A stretch of DNA of 7,767 nt from Palsa-1400 sp036008545. Its GTDB lineage: Bacteria; Verrucomicrobiota; Verrucomicrobiia; Limisphaerales; Palsa-1400. Made by a program: the position numbers and the translations under genes. The notes beneath the pieces were generated by a model that was given only the letters and a program-made list of their open reading frames with translations, had not been told where the DNA came from and did no database searches. Numbering within the stretch: the first letter of the stretch is position 1; each line of letters opens with the position of its first letter. The stretch is taken from positions 1 through 7,767 of the forward strand of contig DASYNM010000150.1 of NCBI GenBank assembly GCA_036008545.1, written 5' to 3'. Positions 1 to 6,746 of this stretch are shown piece after piece.

Positions 1-1224
1 CCTTATTTGGCCGCCCTTACCCCCGAAGGATGGGATGTAAAGGTGGTGGATGAATTGGTGCAGCCGATCGATCTGGATGCGCCTGTGGATGTGGTCGCCA
101 TCACGACCTGGACCATGAGTTCCTACCGCGCCTACGATCTGGCCAGGGAATTTCGCAAGCGAGGCCGCAAAGTCATTTTCGGCGGCCCGCACGTTTATTT
201 TTTCCATGAGGAAGCACAGGCCCATGGGGACGCCGTCGGCGTGGGGGAGGCCGAGCCACTCTGGAAAACCATGCTGGAAGACGCCGCGGCGGGACGCCTC
301 AAACCCGTGTATCGAGCCGCGCAGATTCGGGATTTGAGCAATCTGCCCATGCCGCGTTATGATCTGCTCAATCTTCGTCCTTACGGCATGATCAAAACCT
401 ACGCCGTGCAGGCCACCCGGGGCTGCCCGTTGGCGTGTGAATTTTGCTCGGAGCGCCTTTACCTGGGGGGCGGCTTCCGCGTGCGCCCGGTCCCGGATGT
501 GATCGAGGAACTCAAAAGACTGCCGTCCCGCAATATTTTCTTCGCCGAAAGCAATTTTGGCATCAAACGCAAGCACGCGATGGAATTGATGGAGGCTTTC
601 ATTCCGCTCCACCTGCGTTGGTCAACGCTGTGGTCGCTGAACCTTTGTTACGACAAGGAGTTTCTGGATTTGGCGCAGCGAAGCGGCCTGCTCCATGTCA
701 ATATCGGCATGGAAAGTATCGATAGCCAGACCATTGCCGAAATGCGCAAGGGCCAGAACAAAACGAACCGTTACAAGGAAGTATTGGCGGACCTGCGCCG
801 TCGCGGTATTAGCTTCTCGCTCAACTTCATTTTCGGGTGGGATACGGAAACGCTGAAGGTGTTTCCCGACACCCTGCAATTCCTGGAAGAGCAAAAAGTC
901 CCGGTCGCTTACTTCAACCTGCTCACGCCGGAAAAAGGCACGGCCTATTACGACCGGATGCGTCAACAAGACCGGATTATCAACGAGAGCGAGATCGGCC
1001 GTTGGCCCGCAGATTTCTGCCACTTCCGGCCTTTGTATTGTACGCCCCAGGAATTGGAGCAGCAAGTGCAGGGCGCGCACCGGAAATTCTACAGTCTTCC
1101 TTCCATGTTGCGCCGCCTGCCGCTGCCTTTGAGCACTGCCTCCGTGGCTTCATGGGTGCTCAATTTCTCGCAGCGCCGCGTATCCGCGTGCGCCGCCGAG
1201 GAGAACAACTTCACGGCTTATTGA
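1..1224 (+). CDS. B12-binding-domain radical SAM protein, 5' truncated by the window edge
   Basis: The reading frame is open from the first base (Pro-Tyr-Leu-Ala-Ala-Leu-Thr-Pro), which is how the first helix of a B12-binding radical SAM protein normally reads. The true start therefore lies upstream, and the TTG at position 7 is not a start. Counting from that TTG codon, residues 1-105 form the remaining Rossmann-like B12-type domain (FGGPHV at 58-63, GEAEPLW at 80-86). The TRGCPLACEFCSE segment carries the 4Fe-4S/SAM motif CxxxCxxC at C140, C144 and C147. GMESIDSQTIAEMRKG (234-249) and FNLLTPEKGTAYYDRM (303-318) are typical of the radical SAM barrel and a DUF4070-like C-terminal region. The cobalamin-ligand signature DxHxxG is not visible in the part present. 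The family makes radical-based modifications (methylations, cyclisations, lipid or hopanoid tailoring), but the substrate cannot be told from sequence. The next gene begins about 110 bases downstream and is functionally unrelated. Confidence 0.9.
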   Translation, partial: PYLAALTPEGWDVKVVDELVQPIDLDAPVDVVAITTWTMSSYRAYDLAREFRKRGRKVIFGGPHVYFFHEEAQAHGDAVGVGEAEPLWKTMLEDAAAGRLKPVYRAAQIRDLSNLPMPRYDLLNLRPYGMIKTYAVQATRGCPLACEFCSERLYLGGGFRVRPVPDVIEELKRLPSRNIFFAESNFGIKRKHAMELMEAFIPLHLRWSTLWSLNLCYDKEFLDLAQRSGLLHVNIGMESIDSQTIAEMRKGQNKTNRYKEVLADLRRRGISFSLNFIFGWDTETLKVFPDTLQFLEEQKVPVAYFNLLTPEKGTAYYDRMRQQDRIINESEIGRWPADFCHFRPLYCTPQELEQQVQGAHRKFYSLPSMLRRLPLPLSTASVASWVLNFSQRRVSACAAEENNFTAY

Positions 1225-1298
1225 ATCGCAATCGGAACGGTTAGCGGGAACCGGCGTCTTTATCGCCCGCGGGGAAGCCATATCGGCGTCTATTTGAT

Positions 1299-1328
1299 TT
1301 GGACTCAAGAGGCCCGGCCCTTTATAAG
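1299..1328 (+). promoter_or_regulatory. Possible promoter giving a leaderless GH51 transcript
   Basis: A TATAAG box (1323-1328) lies 18 bases after TTGGAC (1299-1304). The -10 match is 5 of 6 and the -35 match only 3 of 6. The box ends six bases before the ATG at 1335, so transcription from it would start at or next to the start codon, giving an mRNA with no leader. No Shine-Dalgarno sequence is found close to that ATG, which fits but does not prove this. Weak evidence. Confidence 0.2.
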
Positions 1329-1334
1329 ACCTCC

Positions 1335-2885
1335 ATGAAATCTCGCGTTTGCCTTCTAATCGCAATGGGTCTTCGTTTCGCCTCTCTTGCGGGACAAGCC
1401 GCGGAAACGGATCTCAACGCCACATTGCTAGTCAAGACCCGCCAGCCCGGCGCCATCATCAACCGCAACATCTACGGCCAATTCTCCGAACACCTTGGGC
1501 ATTGCATTTACGGCGGTGTTTGGGTGGGCGAAGATAGCACGATTCCCAACACGCGCGGCATTCGCAACGACGTCGTCGCCGCGCTGAAGGCGTTGAAGGT
1601 GCCGGTCCTGCGCTGGCCGGGCGGATGTTTTGCCGACGAGTATCATTGGAAGGATGGCATTGGGCCGCGCGACCAACGGCCTTCGATGATCAACACTCAC
1701 TGGGGCGGCGTGACCGAGAATAACGCCTTCGGCACGCACGAGTTCATGGATTTCTGCGAGCAAATCGGCGCCCAACCTTACATCTGCGGCAATCTCGGCA
1801 GCGGCACGGTGCAGGAAATGATGGAATGGGTTGAGTACATGACCTCCGACGCCCAATCGCCGATGGCCAATCTGCGCCGCAAAAATGGCCGCCAGGAACC
1901 GTGGAAGCTCTTATATTTCGGCGTTGGCAACGAGAGCTGGGGTTGCGGAGGCGACATGCCGCCGGAATTTTACGCGGAGAATTATCTTCGCTACAACACC
2001 TTCGTCAAAGATTATTCCGGCAACCGCGTTTACCGCATCGCTTGCGGCGCTAACGGCACCGATTACAAATGGACGGAGACGGTCATGGCCACCGCCGCCC
2101 GCCATCTCAACGGCCTTTCGCTGCACTATTACTGCGGCACCGGCCGGGCGAGCCGTTCCGCCACCGAATTTGCCGAAGGGGATTGGATCTACCTGCTCAG
2201 CCGCGCCTCGCGTATGGAGGAAATCGTCAGCCGCCATTCGCAAATCATGGACCGCTATGATGCGGACAAAAGAGTGGGCCTCATCGTCGATGAATGGGGC
2301 ACCTGGCACAGTGTCGAACCGGGCACCAATCCCGGTTTTCTTTACCAGCAAAACACACTGCGCGACGCGTTGGTGGCAGGCCTGACGTTGAACATCTTCA
2401 ACCACCACTGCGACCGCGTCAAAATGGCCAACATCGCCCAACTGATCAATGTCCTCCAGGCCATGATCCTGACCGACCAGGAAAAAATGGTTTTGACGCC
2501 CACTTATTACGTCTTCCAAATGTATGCCGTCCACCAGAACGCCATCCTTCTGCCGGCTGAAATCGCTTCGCCGGATTACTCGCTCGATGACGAAACGATC
2601 CCTGCCGTGACGGTCTCAGCTTCGCGCGACAACGATGGCAAGGTGCATGTTTCACTCACCAACGCCGATCCTCATCACGCGATCAATCTTTCCGGCACCC
2701 TCGACGGCATGGCGGCGACGTCGGTTTCCGGGCGGGTGCTGACCGCGCCCGCGATCAATTCCTACAACTCGTTCACTGCGCCCGACACCGTGCAACCCGC
2801 GGCACTCGAAGGCGCCAAGATCGAGGGCGGCAAACTTGCCGTCACGCTCCCACCCAAATCGGTGGTGGTGCTGGAAATTCAGTGA
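1335..2885 (+). CDS. Secreted alpha-L-arabinofuranosidase, GH51 family
   Basis: This retaining glycoside hydrolase should release terminal alpha-L-arabinofuranosyl residues from arabinan, arabinoxylan or arabinogalactan. The ATG at 1335 is preferred over an in-frame TTG at 1299 because it directly precedes a signal peptide: MKSR, then a hydrophobic stretch, then AGQA-AE with cleavage near residue 22-23. An arginine at residue 15 interrupts the hydrophobic stretch, which is unusual. In the 516-residue precursor, the arabinofuranosidase pattern RWPGGCFADEYHWKDGIGP spans 93-111. GNE at 198-200 supplies the acid/base E200, HYY at 264-266 is conserved, and VDEWG at 318-322 supplies the nucleophile E320. 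The rest, to about residue 510, is the usual C-terminal beta-sandwich ending in PPKSVVVLEI. Length and motif order match complete GH51 enzymes. The product is likely periplasmic or outer-membrane associated. The next gene, 77 bases downstream, also encodes an exported protein. Family assignment is firm; the exact substrate is not. Confidence 0.93.
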   Translation: MKSRVCLLIAMGLRFASLAGQAAETDLNATLLVKTRQPGAIINRNIYGQFSEHLGHCIYGGVWVGEDSTIPNTRGIRNDVVAALKALKVPVLRWPGGCFADEYHWKDGIGPRDQRPSMINTHWGGVTENNAFGTHEFMDFCEQIGAQPYICGNLGSGTVQEMMEWVEYMTSDAQSPMANLRRKNGRQEPWKLLYFGVGNESWGCGGDMPPEFYAENYLRYNTFVKDYSGNRVYRIACGANGTDYKWTETVMATAARHLNGLSLHYYCGTGRASRSATEFAEGDWIYLLSRASRMEEIVSRHSQIMDRYDADKRVGLIVDEWGTWHSVEPGTNPGFLYQQNTLRDALVAGLTLNIFNHHCDRVKMANIAQLINVLQAMILTDQEKMVLTPTYYVFQMYAVHQNAILLPAEIASPDYSLDDETIPAVTVSASRDNDGKVHVSLTNADPHHAINLSGTLDGMAATSVSGRVLTAPAINSYNSFTAPDTVQPAALEGAKIEGGKLAVTLPPKSVVVLEIQ

Positions 2886-2962
2886 GGCGCGGTAATTAAG
2901 GTTGAATTGCCGGGCGCAACGGTATTTAGTTCAGGCGAAACTTTTCGAACTGGACTCATGTC

Positions 2963-4360
2963 ATGCGCTGCGCCGCCCTTGTTCTCTTCCTAGCCTTTGG
3001 GCAAATGGAGTTGCGCGCCCAAACGACGGCGAATTTTATAGTGCTCCACACTTTCACGGCGCCCTCCGGCACGCCTTTGGCCAATAGCGACGGTGCTTCC
3101 CCTGGCGCCGGCGTGGTTTTGAGTGGTCAGATGCTCTATGGCACCACGGCCGATGGCGGGAGCGCGGGTTTCGGCACCATCTTCCAGATGAACACCGACG
3201 GCTCCAATTTTCTCACGCTTTATAACTTCGCCGACGCCAACGATGGCGCCATGCCGATGGCGCCGCTGGTCGTGACGAACGGGATGCTCTATGGAACGGC
3301 CAGCGCCGGAGGATCCTCTTCTTTCGGCACGATCTTCGAATTTGACACGAGCGAGTCGAACTTCACGACACTCTACACTTTCACCAACGGCGTGGACGGC
3401 GCCGATCCGGTGGCGGGCCTGCTGTTGTCCGGCAGCAACCTTTACGGCACGACGCCGGGAAAGTTTTTAGGCCCGAACTACGGCACGGTGTTTATGATCA
3501 ACACCAATGGCTCCAACTTCAGCGTGCTCCACCGTTTCAGCGCCCCGTCTTCACTGCATTATACAAACAGCGATGGCTTCCTGCTTTCTGGACCTTTGTT
3601 TCTGTCAGGAAGCACTTTGTACGGCGTGGCTACTGACGGCGGCGCCAATGGAGACGGCACTTTGTTCAGCATGGCCAGCGACGGCTCAAGCTTCGGCCCC
3701 ACTTATGAGTTCGCCACAGCCTCAGGTTTCCCCCTGACCAACGGCGGCGGCGCCAATCCGCAAGGCGGCGTTGTTGGGTTGGGCGGCACTTTATTCGGAG
3801 CAACTTATGATGGCGGCGTCAATGGCTGGGGGACCGTGTACCAGTACGATTTTGCCAGCTCCGTTTTCAGCCCGCTCTACTCCTTTACTGCCGGTGCCGA
3901 CTACGAAAATCCGCAAGGGCCGCTAGCCGCGTCGGGCAATATGCTCTACGGAACAACGCCCGCCACTATCTTCGGAGTCAACACCAACGCCATGGACTTC
4001 ACGAATCTTTTTTTGTTTCCGCCCACATTTTCCGACGGGTCAGGCGATCTTACCAACGCCACCGGCTCCGCCCCCAATGGCGGGCTGGTTCTTGCCAGTC
4101 AGACGCTCTACGGCACGACGCAAACTGGCGGGAGCAACGGGTACGGGACGGTCTTCGCCTTCGACCTGCCTACCGTCGCCGTTCCATTGACAATCCAGCA
4201 AACGCCCGGTGCCGTTGTGTTGACTTGGAATAACTCAGCGTTTTCGCTCCAGTCCGCGCCGACATTGAGCGGGACCTTCACCAATGTCCCCGGCGCCACG
4301 AGTCCCTGCACCAACGCTCTGAGCGCCTCGCAAATATTTTTCCGTTTGCAGGCCAATTGA
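2963..4360 (+). CDS. Secreted beta-propeller repeat protein (TIGR03803-type repeats)
   Basis: The protein is 465 residues. An N-terminal signal peptide (MRCAALVLFLAFGQMELRAQ, cleavage near residue 20) is followed by seven copies of a repeat with consensus LYGTT.DGG..G.GTIF....G.NF..LY.F....G..P..G. The LYGT-type motifs begin at residues 58, 109, 160, 219, 277, 328 and 382, so spacing is 51-59 residues. This matches the Gloeobacter/Verrucomicrobia repeat family TIGR03803, expected to fold as a beta-propeller. Residues 25-57 look like the second half of a repeat and could close the ring. Residues about 409-465 form a separate C-terminal domain (LTIQ, VVLTW, FSLQSAPTL, FFRLQ) that I recognise as common at the end of verrucomicrobial exported proteins. 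The ATG at 2963 is chosen because the ATG five bases earlier is in another frame that closes quickly. No catalytic motif is visible. A surface binding or scaffolding role is plausible but unproven. Confidence 0.85.
   Translation: MRCAALVLFLAFGQMELRAQTTANFIVLHTFTAPSGTPLANSDGASPGAGVVLSGQMLYGTTADGGSAGFGTIFQMNTDGSNFLTLYNFADANDGAMPMAPLVVTNGMLYGTASAGGSSSFGTIFEFDTSESNFTTLYTFTNGVDGADPVAGLLLSGSNLYGTTPGKFLGPNYGTVFMINTNGSNFSVLHRFSAPSSLHYTNSDGFLLSGPLFLSGSTLYGVATDGGANGDGTLFSMASDGSSFGPTYEFATASGFPLTNGGGANPQGGVVGLGGTLFGATYDGGVNGWGTVYQYDFASSVFSPLYSFTAGADYENPQGPLAASGNMLYGTTPATIFGVNTNAMDFTNLFLFPPTFSDGSGDLTNATGSAPNGGLVLASQTLYGTTQTGGSNGYGTVFAFDLPTVAVPLTIQQTPGAVVLTWNNSAFSLQSAPTLSGTFTNVPGATSPCTNALSASQIFFRLQAN
3035..4186 (+). 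repeat. Seven protein-level propeller repeats within the 2963-4360 gene
   Basis: This stretch codes for residues 25-408. It contains one half repeat followed by seven LYGT-starting units spaced 51, 51, 59, 58, 51 and 54 residues apart. Units 1, 2 and 5 are closest to the consensus length. Units 3 and 4 carry 7-8 extra residues in the late loop (SAPSSLHYTNSDG and ASGFPLTNGGGANP). Unit 6 has lost the GG..G.GT stretch, so LYGTT runs almost directly into TIFGVNTN. The last unit ends after GTVFAFD, leaving the missing strands to be supplied by the N-terminal half repeat. Confidence 0.8.
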
Positions 4361-4399
4361 CGCAAAGGATTCTTGCAGGCCGCCAGAGTCGATGGCTCA

Positions 4400-5791
4400 A
4401 TGGCGCGCGTGAATGCTGACGAGTTCATGCTCCGGACGCCGCGGGTTCCGCCGCCCTTGGAACCGGGCTTTCGCCCAGCCGCGCTGGCCAGCCGCGCCTT
4501 CGCCGCCGAAGCTTCGGTGCCCGTTCGCATCGCTATGGAGCAGGCGGACGGCTCGGTTTTTCATTTTGCCAAACGCATCCTTCCAGCCCAGCACGCGGCG
4601 GCCGGATGCAATTTCCTTTACCTGGAACGCCTGATCAAATTCCTGCTCTGGTCCCGTGGCGGCTTCCGCGTCTATTTCGATGGCCCGCCCGATCTGGGCG
4701 CGCGGCTGAAGCGATATTACCAGGAAACACCGACAGGCAAATTCGACGCCGATATCATGGGCGAGCGGATATACGAGCGTCCGTTCGAGGTCGTCGCGAC
4801 CAGAGACCTGCCCCCGCCGCGCGCCACGACCACCCCGCTGGGCCGACATTGGAACGGCTGCCGCATCGGCTTCGATTTGGGCGCTAGCGACCGCAAGGCC
4901 GCCGCCGTGCAAGATGGCCAGGCTGTATTTTCCGAAGAGATCGTCTGGCATCCCGTGCCGCAGACCGACCCGCAATGGCATTTCGATCAGATCATGGATT
5001 CGCTCAAACGGGCGGCGGCGCACTTGCCGCGCGTCGATGCCATCGGCGGCAGCGCGGCGGGTGTGTATGTCAATAATCGCGTCCGCGTGGCCTCCCTTTT
5101 TCGTGGTGTGCCTGCGGACTTGTTTAACACGCGCGTCAATAATCTTTTTTTCGAACTCAAGCGCGCCTGGGGCGGAATCCCCTTTGAAGTGGTCAACGAC
5201 GGCGAAGTCACCGCCCTGGCCGGCGCGATGGCGCTTGGGCAGAACGCCGTGCTGGGCATCGCCATGGGCTCCAGTCTGGCCGCGGGTTTTGTCACGCCGG
5301 AAGGGAACATTACTTCCTGGCTCAACGAGCTTGCCTTCACGCCAGTAGATTACAACCCCGCCGCTCCCATCGATGAATGGTCCGGCGATCGCGGCTGTGG
5401 CGCGGCGTATTTTTCGCAGCAATGCCTCGCACGATGGCTGCCCGCGGCGGGAATCGAGGCACCCGCCGGACTGGCGCTTCCGGAGCAATTGAAATACGTG
5501 CAGGGGTTCATGGAAAAGGGCGACGAACGGGCGGAAAAGATTTATCAAACCATCGGCGTCTGCTTCGGTTACAGCGTCGCCCAATACGCTGAGTTCTACG
5601 ATTTCAAACATATCCTGGTCCTGGGGCGAGTCACCACCGGTCGCGGCGGAGACGTGATGTTGCATCACGCCAAAGAAGTTCTGCGCGCGGAATTCCCCGA
5701 ACTAGCCGGCCGCATCGCCTTCCAGGTTCCCGATGAAAAGGACAAGCGCCACGGCCAGGCCATCGCCGCAGCCAGCCTGCCGGCGACGTGA
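4400..5791 (+). CDS. Divergent ROK/ASKHA-family sugar-kinase-like protein with N-terminal extension
   Basis: The C-terminal two thirds match the ROK (repressor, ORF, kinase) sugar-kinase fold. Numbering from the ATG at 4400, GFDLGASDRK (157-166) is the phosphate-1 loop. NDGEVTALAG (266-275) matches the ROK NDAN..ALGE motif and keeps the expected catalytic aspartate D267. LGIAMGSS (285-292) is the phosphate-2 loop. DEWSGDRGCGAAYFSQQC (325-342) aligns with the ROK GC.EAY region but lacks the usual HxCxCGxxGC zinc site. About 150 residues precede the first loop, and no helix-turn-helix is evident there, so an ATP-dependent sugar kinase or sugar sensor is more likely than a classic NagC-type repressor. 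The start is uncertain. An upstream TTG at 4373 has AAAGGA only 3 bases before it (4364-4369), and another ATG lies at 4427. I chose 4400 as the first ATG. The preceding stop is 39 bases upstream. No signal peptide is seen, so it is cytoplasmic. Substrate unknown. Confidence 0.8.
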   Translation: MARVNADEFMLRTPRVPPPLEPGFRPAALASRAFAAEASVPVRIAMEQADGSVFHFAKRILPAQHAAAGCNFLYLERLIKFLLWSRGGFRVYFDGPPDLGARLKRYYQETPTGKFDADIMGERIYERPFEVVATRDLPPPRATTTPLGRHWNGCRIGFDLGASDRKAAAVQDGQAVFSEEIVWHPVPQTDPQWHFDQIMDSLKRAAAHLPRVDAIGGSAAGVYVNNRVRVASLFRGVPADLFNTRVNNLFFELKRAWGGIPFEVVNDGEVTALAGAMALGQNAVLGIAMGSSLAAGFVTPEGNITSWLNELAFTPVDYNPAAPIDEWSGDRGCGAAYFSQQCLARWLPAAGIEAPAGLALPEQLKYVQGFMEKGDERAEKIYQTIGVCFGYSVAQYAEFYDFKHILVLGRVTTGRGGDVMLHHAKEVLRAEFPELAGRIAFQVPDEKDKRHGQAIAAASLPAT

Positions 5792-5806
5792 GAGGCTCGG
5801 TTCCGG

Positions 5807-5992
5807 TTATTTCAAGCCGTTGCGCTTCTTGACTTCCGTGGGAGTGAGACGAGGCCTGTCTTGGTCACGCACACGGGCTTCAACTAAATCCAAGTAATCG
5901 TTCAAATCCTCCAATTCCTCGCGTAAAGTGGCGAGTTGCTCACGCTTGCGAGAGATTGACCGAACAACAGTTTGTTGAAGGGCTTTAGTCAT
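5807..5992 (-). CDS. Small coiled-coil protein, probable antitoxin partner of a RelE/ParE-type toxin
   Basis: This 61-residue minus-strand protein is highly charged. Residues 14-41 (SRKREQLATLREELEDLNDYLD and onward) form a likely coiled coil. The C-terminus LTPTEVKKRNGLK resembles the EVKKRLGL tail seen on many Phd/RelB-like antitoxins, with leucine replaced by asparagine. Its ATG overlaps the stop of the frame upstream of it: in ATGACTAA the ATG starts this gene and the TAA ends the other, an 8-base overlap typical of translationally coupled toxin-antitoxin pairs in toxin-first order. That upstream frame reads as the end of a RelE/ParE-type toxin but is not intact. The gene converges on the ROK-like gene with a 15-base gap. 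Coding status is supported by the overlap and tail motif; the antitoxin role is inferred. Confidence 0.6.
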   Translation of the reverse strand: MTKALQQTVVRSISRKREQLATLREELEDLNDYLDLVEARVRDQDRPRLTPTEVKKRNGLK

Positions 5993-6128
5993 AAACGTCT
6001 TTTCGATTACCGATTTTACGGATTATAATAACATGTCCCTCGACATCGAACAAGATTCGGTCGCTGGAAAAACTAGCCCCATCGCCAATGATATGGTAAA
6101 GAAAGTGGATGAAGACGATCCACGCAGT
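5985..6128 (-). pseudogene. C-terminal remnant of a RelE/ParE-family toxin
   Basis: On the minus strand the frame ending in TAA at 5987-5985 reads SSDRILFDVEGHVIIIRKIG, then NRKDVYD. This closely resembles the C-terminal strands of RelE/ParE toxins (pattern YRILFDVEGD.I.I.RIGHRR.VY). Upstream, LYHIIGDGASF has no good counterpart, apart from a possible trace of the family's L.R.GD segment. The frame is closed by a TAG at 6131-6129, with no ATG or other convincing start between. About half or more of a normal toxin of about 85-90 residues is missing. The open stretch runs antisense into the first codons of the plus-strand antitoxin gene at 6109, so the break point probably lies between about 6065 and 6100. 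Recognisable similarity covers only about 5985-6065. It is probably inactive. The alternative is chance similarity, made less likely by the 8-base overlap with the antitoxin-like gene. Confidence 0.5.
6024..6029 (+). promoter_or_regulatory. Possible -10 box for the DUF104-PIN toxin-antitoxin pair
   Basis: A perfect TATAAT hexamer lies in an A/T-rich patch 79 bases before the antitoxin ATG. The hexamer at the -35 position with 17-base spacing (6001-6006, TTTCGA) matches only half of TTGACA. If used, the promoter sits inside the decayed toxin reading frame on the opposite strand. The same bases code for conserved Ile residues of that frame, so the match may be coincidental. Confidence 0.25.
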
Positions 6129-6324
6129 CTATGAACGCGGCGTGTTCCGACCGCTGGAGACGGTCGAACTGCCGGAGCGTACCGAGGTAGAATTTGAACC
6201 CCGCCCGGTTGTGCAGCCGGAGGATCATGGAGGCCGCCTGGACAGCATTTACGCCATATTGAGCGAGCGTTACCAATCCGGCGAAAGTGATGTGGCCGCC
6301 CGGCATAATGAACACCAGCCATGA
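6109..6324 (+). CDS. AF2212-like (DUF104) family antitoxin
   Basis: The protein is 71 residues. Its N-terminus, MKTIHAVYERGVFRPLETVE followed by LPERTEVEFEP, is the hallmark of the AF2212-like/DUF104 family: a small beta-barrel antitoxin found next to VapC-type PIN toxins. The remainder (about residues 32-71, including LDSIYAILSERYQSG) would be the tail that wraps and blocks the toxin. Its stop codon overlaps the start of the PIN gene by 4 bases (ATGA at 6321-6324), so the two are translationally coupled. Autoregulation by the complex is usual for such pairs but no clear operator palindrome is seen. No strong ribosome binding site precedes the ATG; AAAGTGG at 6102-6108 directly abuts it. Confidence 0.85.
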   Translation: MKTIHAVYERGVFRPLETVELPERTEVEFEPRPVVQPEDHGGRLDSIYAILSERYQSGESDVAARHNEHQP

Positions 6325-6719
6325 CCGTCTTCTTGGACACGGTTGGTCTGTTGGCCGTCTGGGATGAAAGCGACCAATGGCATCGTGCGGCGCAGGCGTG
6401 TTTTTCGGAGTTGATGGATTGTCGGGTAGAATTGGTTACAAGCAGTTTCTTCTTGCTCGAATGCGGCAACGCTGCCGCCCGCAGACCCTACAGATCCGCC
6501 GTGGGCCGATTGCGCAAGCAGATGGAGGCAGGGCATGGCTTAATCATTCCAACCGTTGAAGATTGGCAAGCCTCTTGGCTAGCCTACGAGCGGGGTGGGG
6601 CTGATAGCGCCGGTATTGTGGACCTCGTCTCGTTCACGATCATGCGGCGTTTGCAGATATCCAAAGCGTTTACCAACGACGGGCACTTCCGCGCCGCTGG
6701 ATTTGAAGCGCTGTTTTGA
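6321..6719 (+). CDS. vapC: VapC-like PIN-domain toxin ribonuclease
   Basis: This is a 132-residue PIN-domain protein of standard length. Candidate metal-binding acids are in their expected places: D6 in the first strand (TVFLDTVGL), E47 in LLECGN, D101 in GIVDLVSFTIM, and D120 in FTNDGHF near the C-terminus. PIN toxins of this kind are Mg/Mn-dependent endoribonucleases that cleave tRNA or rRNA and stop translation when not bound by their antitoxin. The gene overlaps the DUF104 antitoxin by 4 bases, confirming a two-gene module. All acidic residues are retained, so it is probably active. The downstream deacetylase gene begins 27 bases after its stop, so read-through transcription into that gene is possible. 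The RNA target cannot be predicted. Confidence 0.88.
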   Translation: MTVFLDTVGLLAVWDESDQWHRAAQACFSELMDCRVELVTSSFFLLECGNAAARRPYRSAVGRLRKQMEAGHGLIIPTVEDWQASWLAYERGGADSAGIVDLVSFTIMRRLQISKAFTNDGHFRAAGFEALF

Positions 6720-6746
6720 GACTGTTTCTGCGGCATTATTTTCGAC

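Noticed and set aside
7..9. TTG at position 7 as the true start of the radical SAM gene
   Set aside because: The frame is open to the window edge, and the first strand of the B12-type domain would be missing if translation began here.
1238..1253. Hairpin CGGTT/AACCG after the radical SAM gene as a terminator
   Set aside because: The stem is only five pairs and no T-run follows.
1911..2534. A 207-codon minus-strand open frame inside the arabinofuranosidase gene
   Set aside because: It lies fully antisense to conserved GH51 catalytic sequence and has no motif or independent gene signals.
2928..2951. Hairpin AGTTC/GAACT between the GH51 and propeller genes
   Set aside because: The stem is five pairs, competes with an overlapping CGAAA/TTTCG pairing, and is followed by no T-run.
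2902..3087. A 61-codon plus-strand frame overlapping the start of the propeller gene
   Set aside because: It overlaps the signal peptide region of a well-supported gene in another frame and resembles nothing.
4397..5668. A 423-codon open frame on the minus strand opposite the ROK-like gene
   Set aside because: It is exactly antisense to a gene with clear family motifs and its own translation shows no recognisable domain. Long antisense frames are expected in G+C-rich codon-biased genes.
6023..6469. A 148-codon minus-strand frame across the toxin-antitoxin pair
   Set aside because: Most of it is antisense to the DUF104 and PIN genes. The RelE-like similarity in this area is in a different minus-strand frame.
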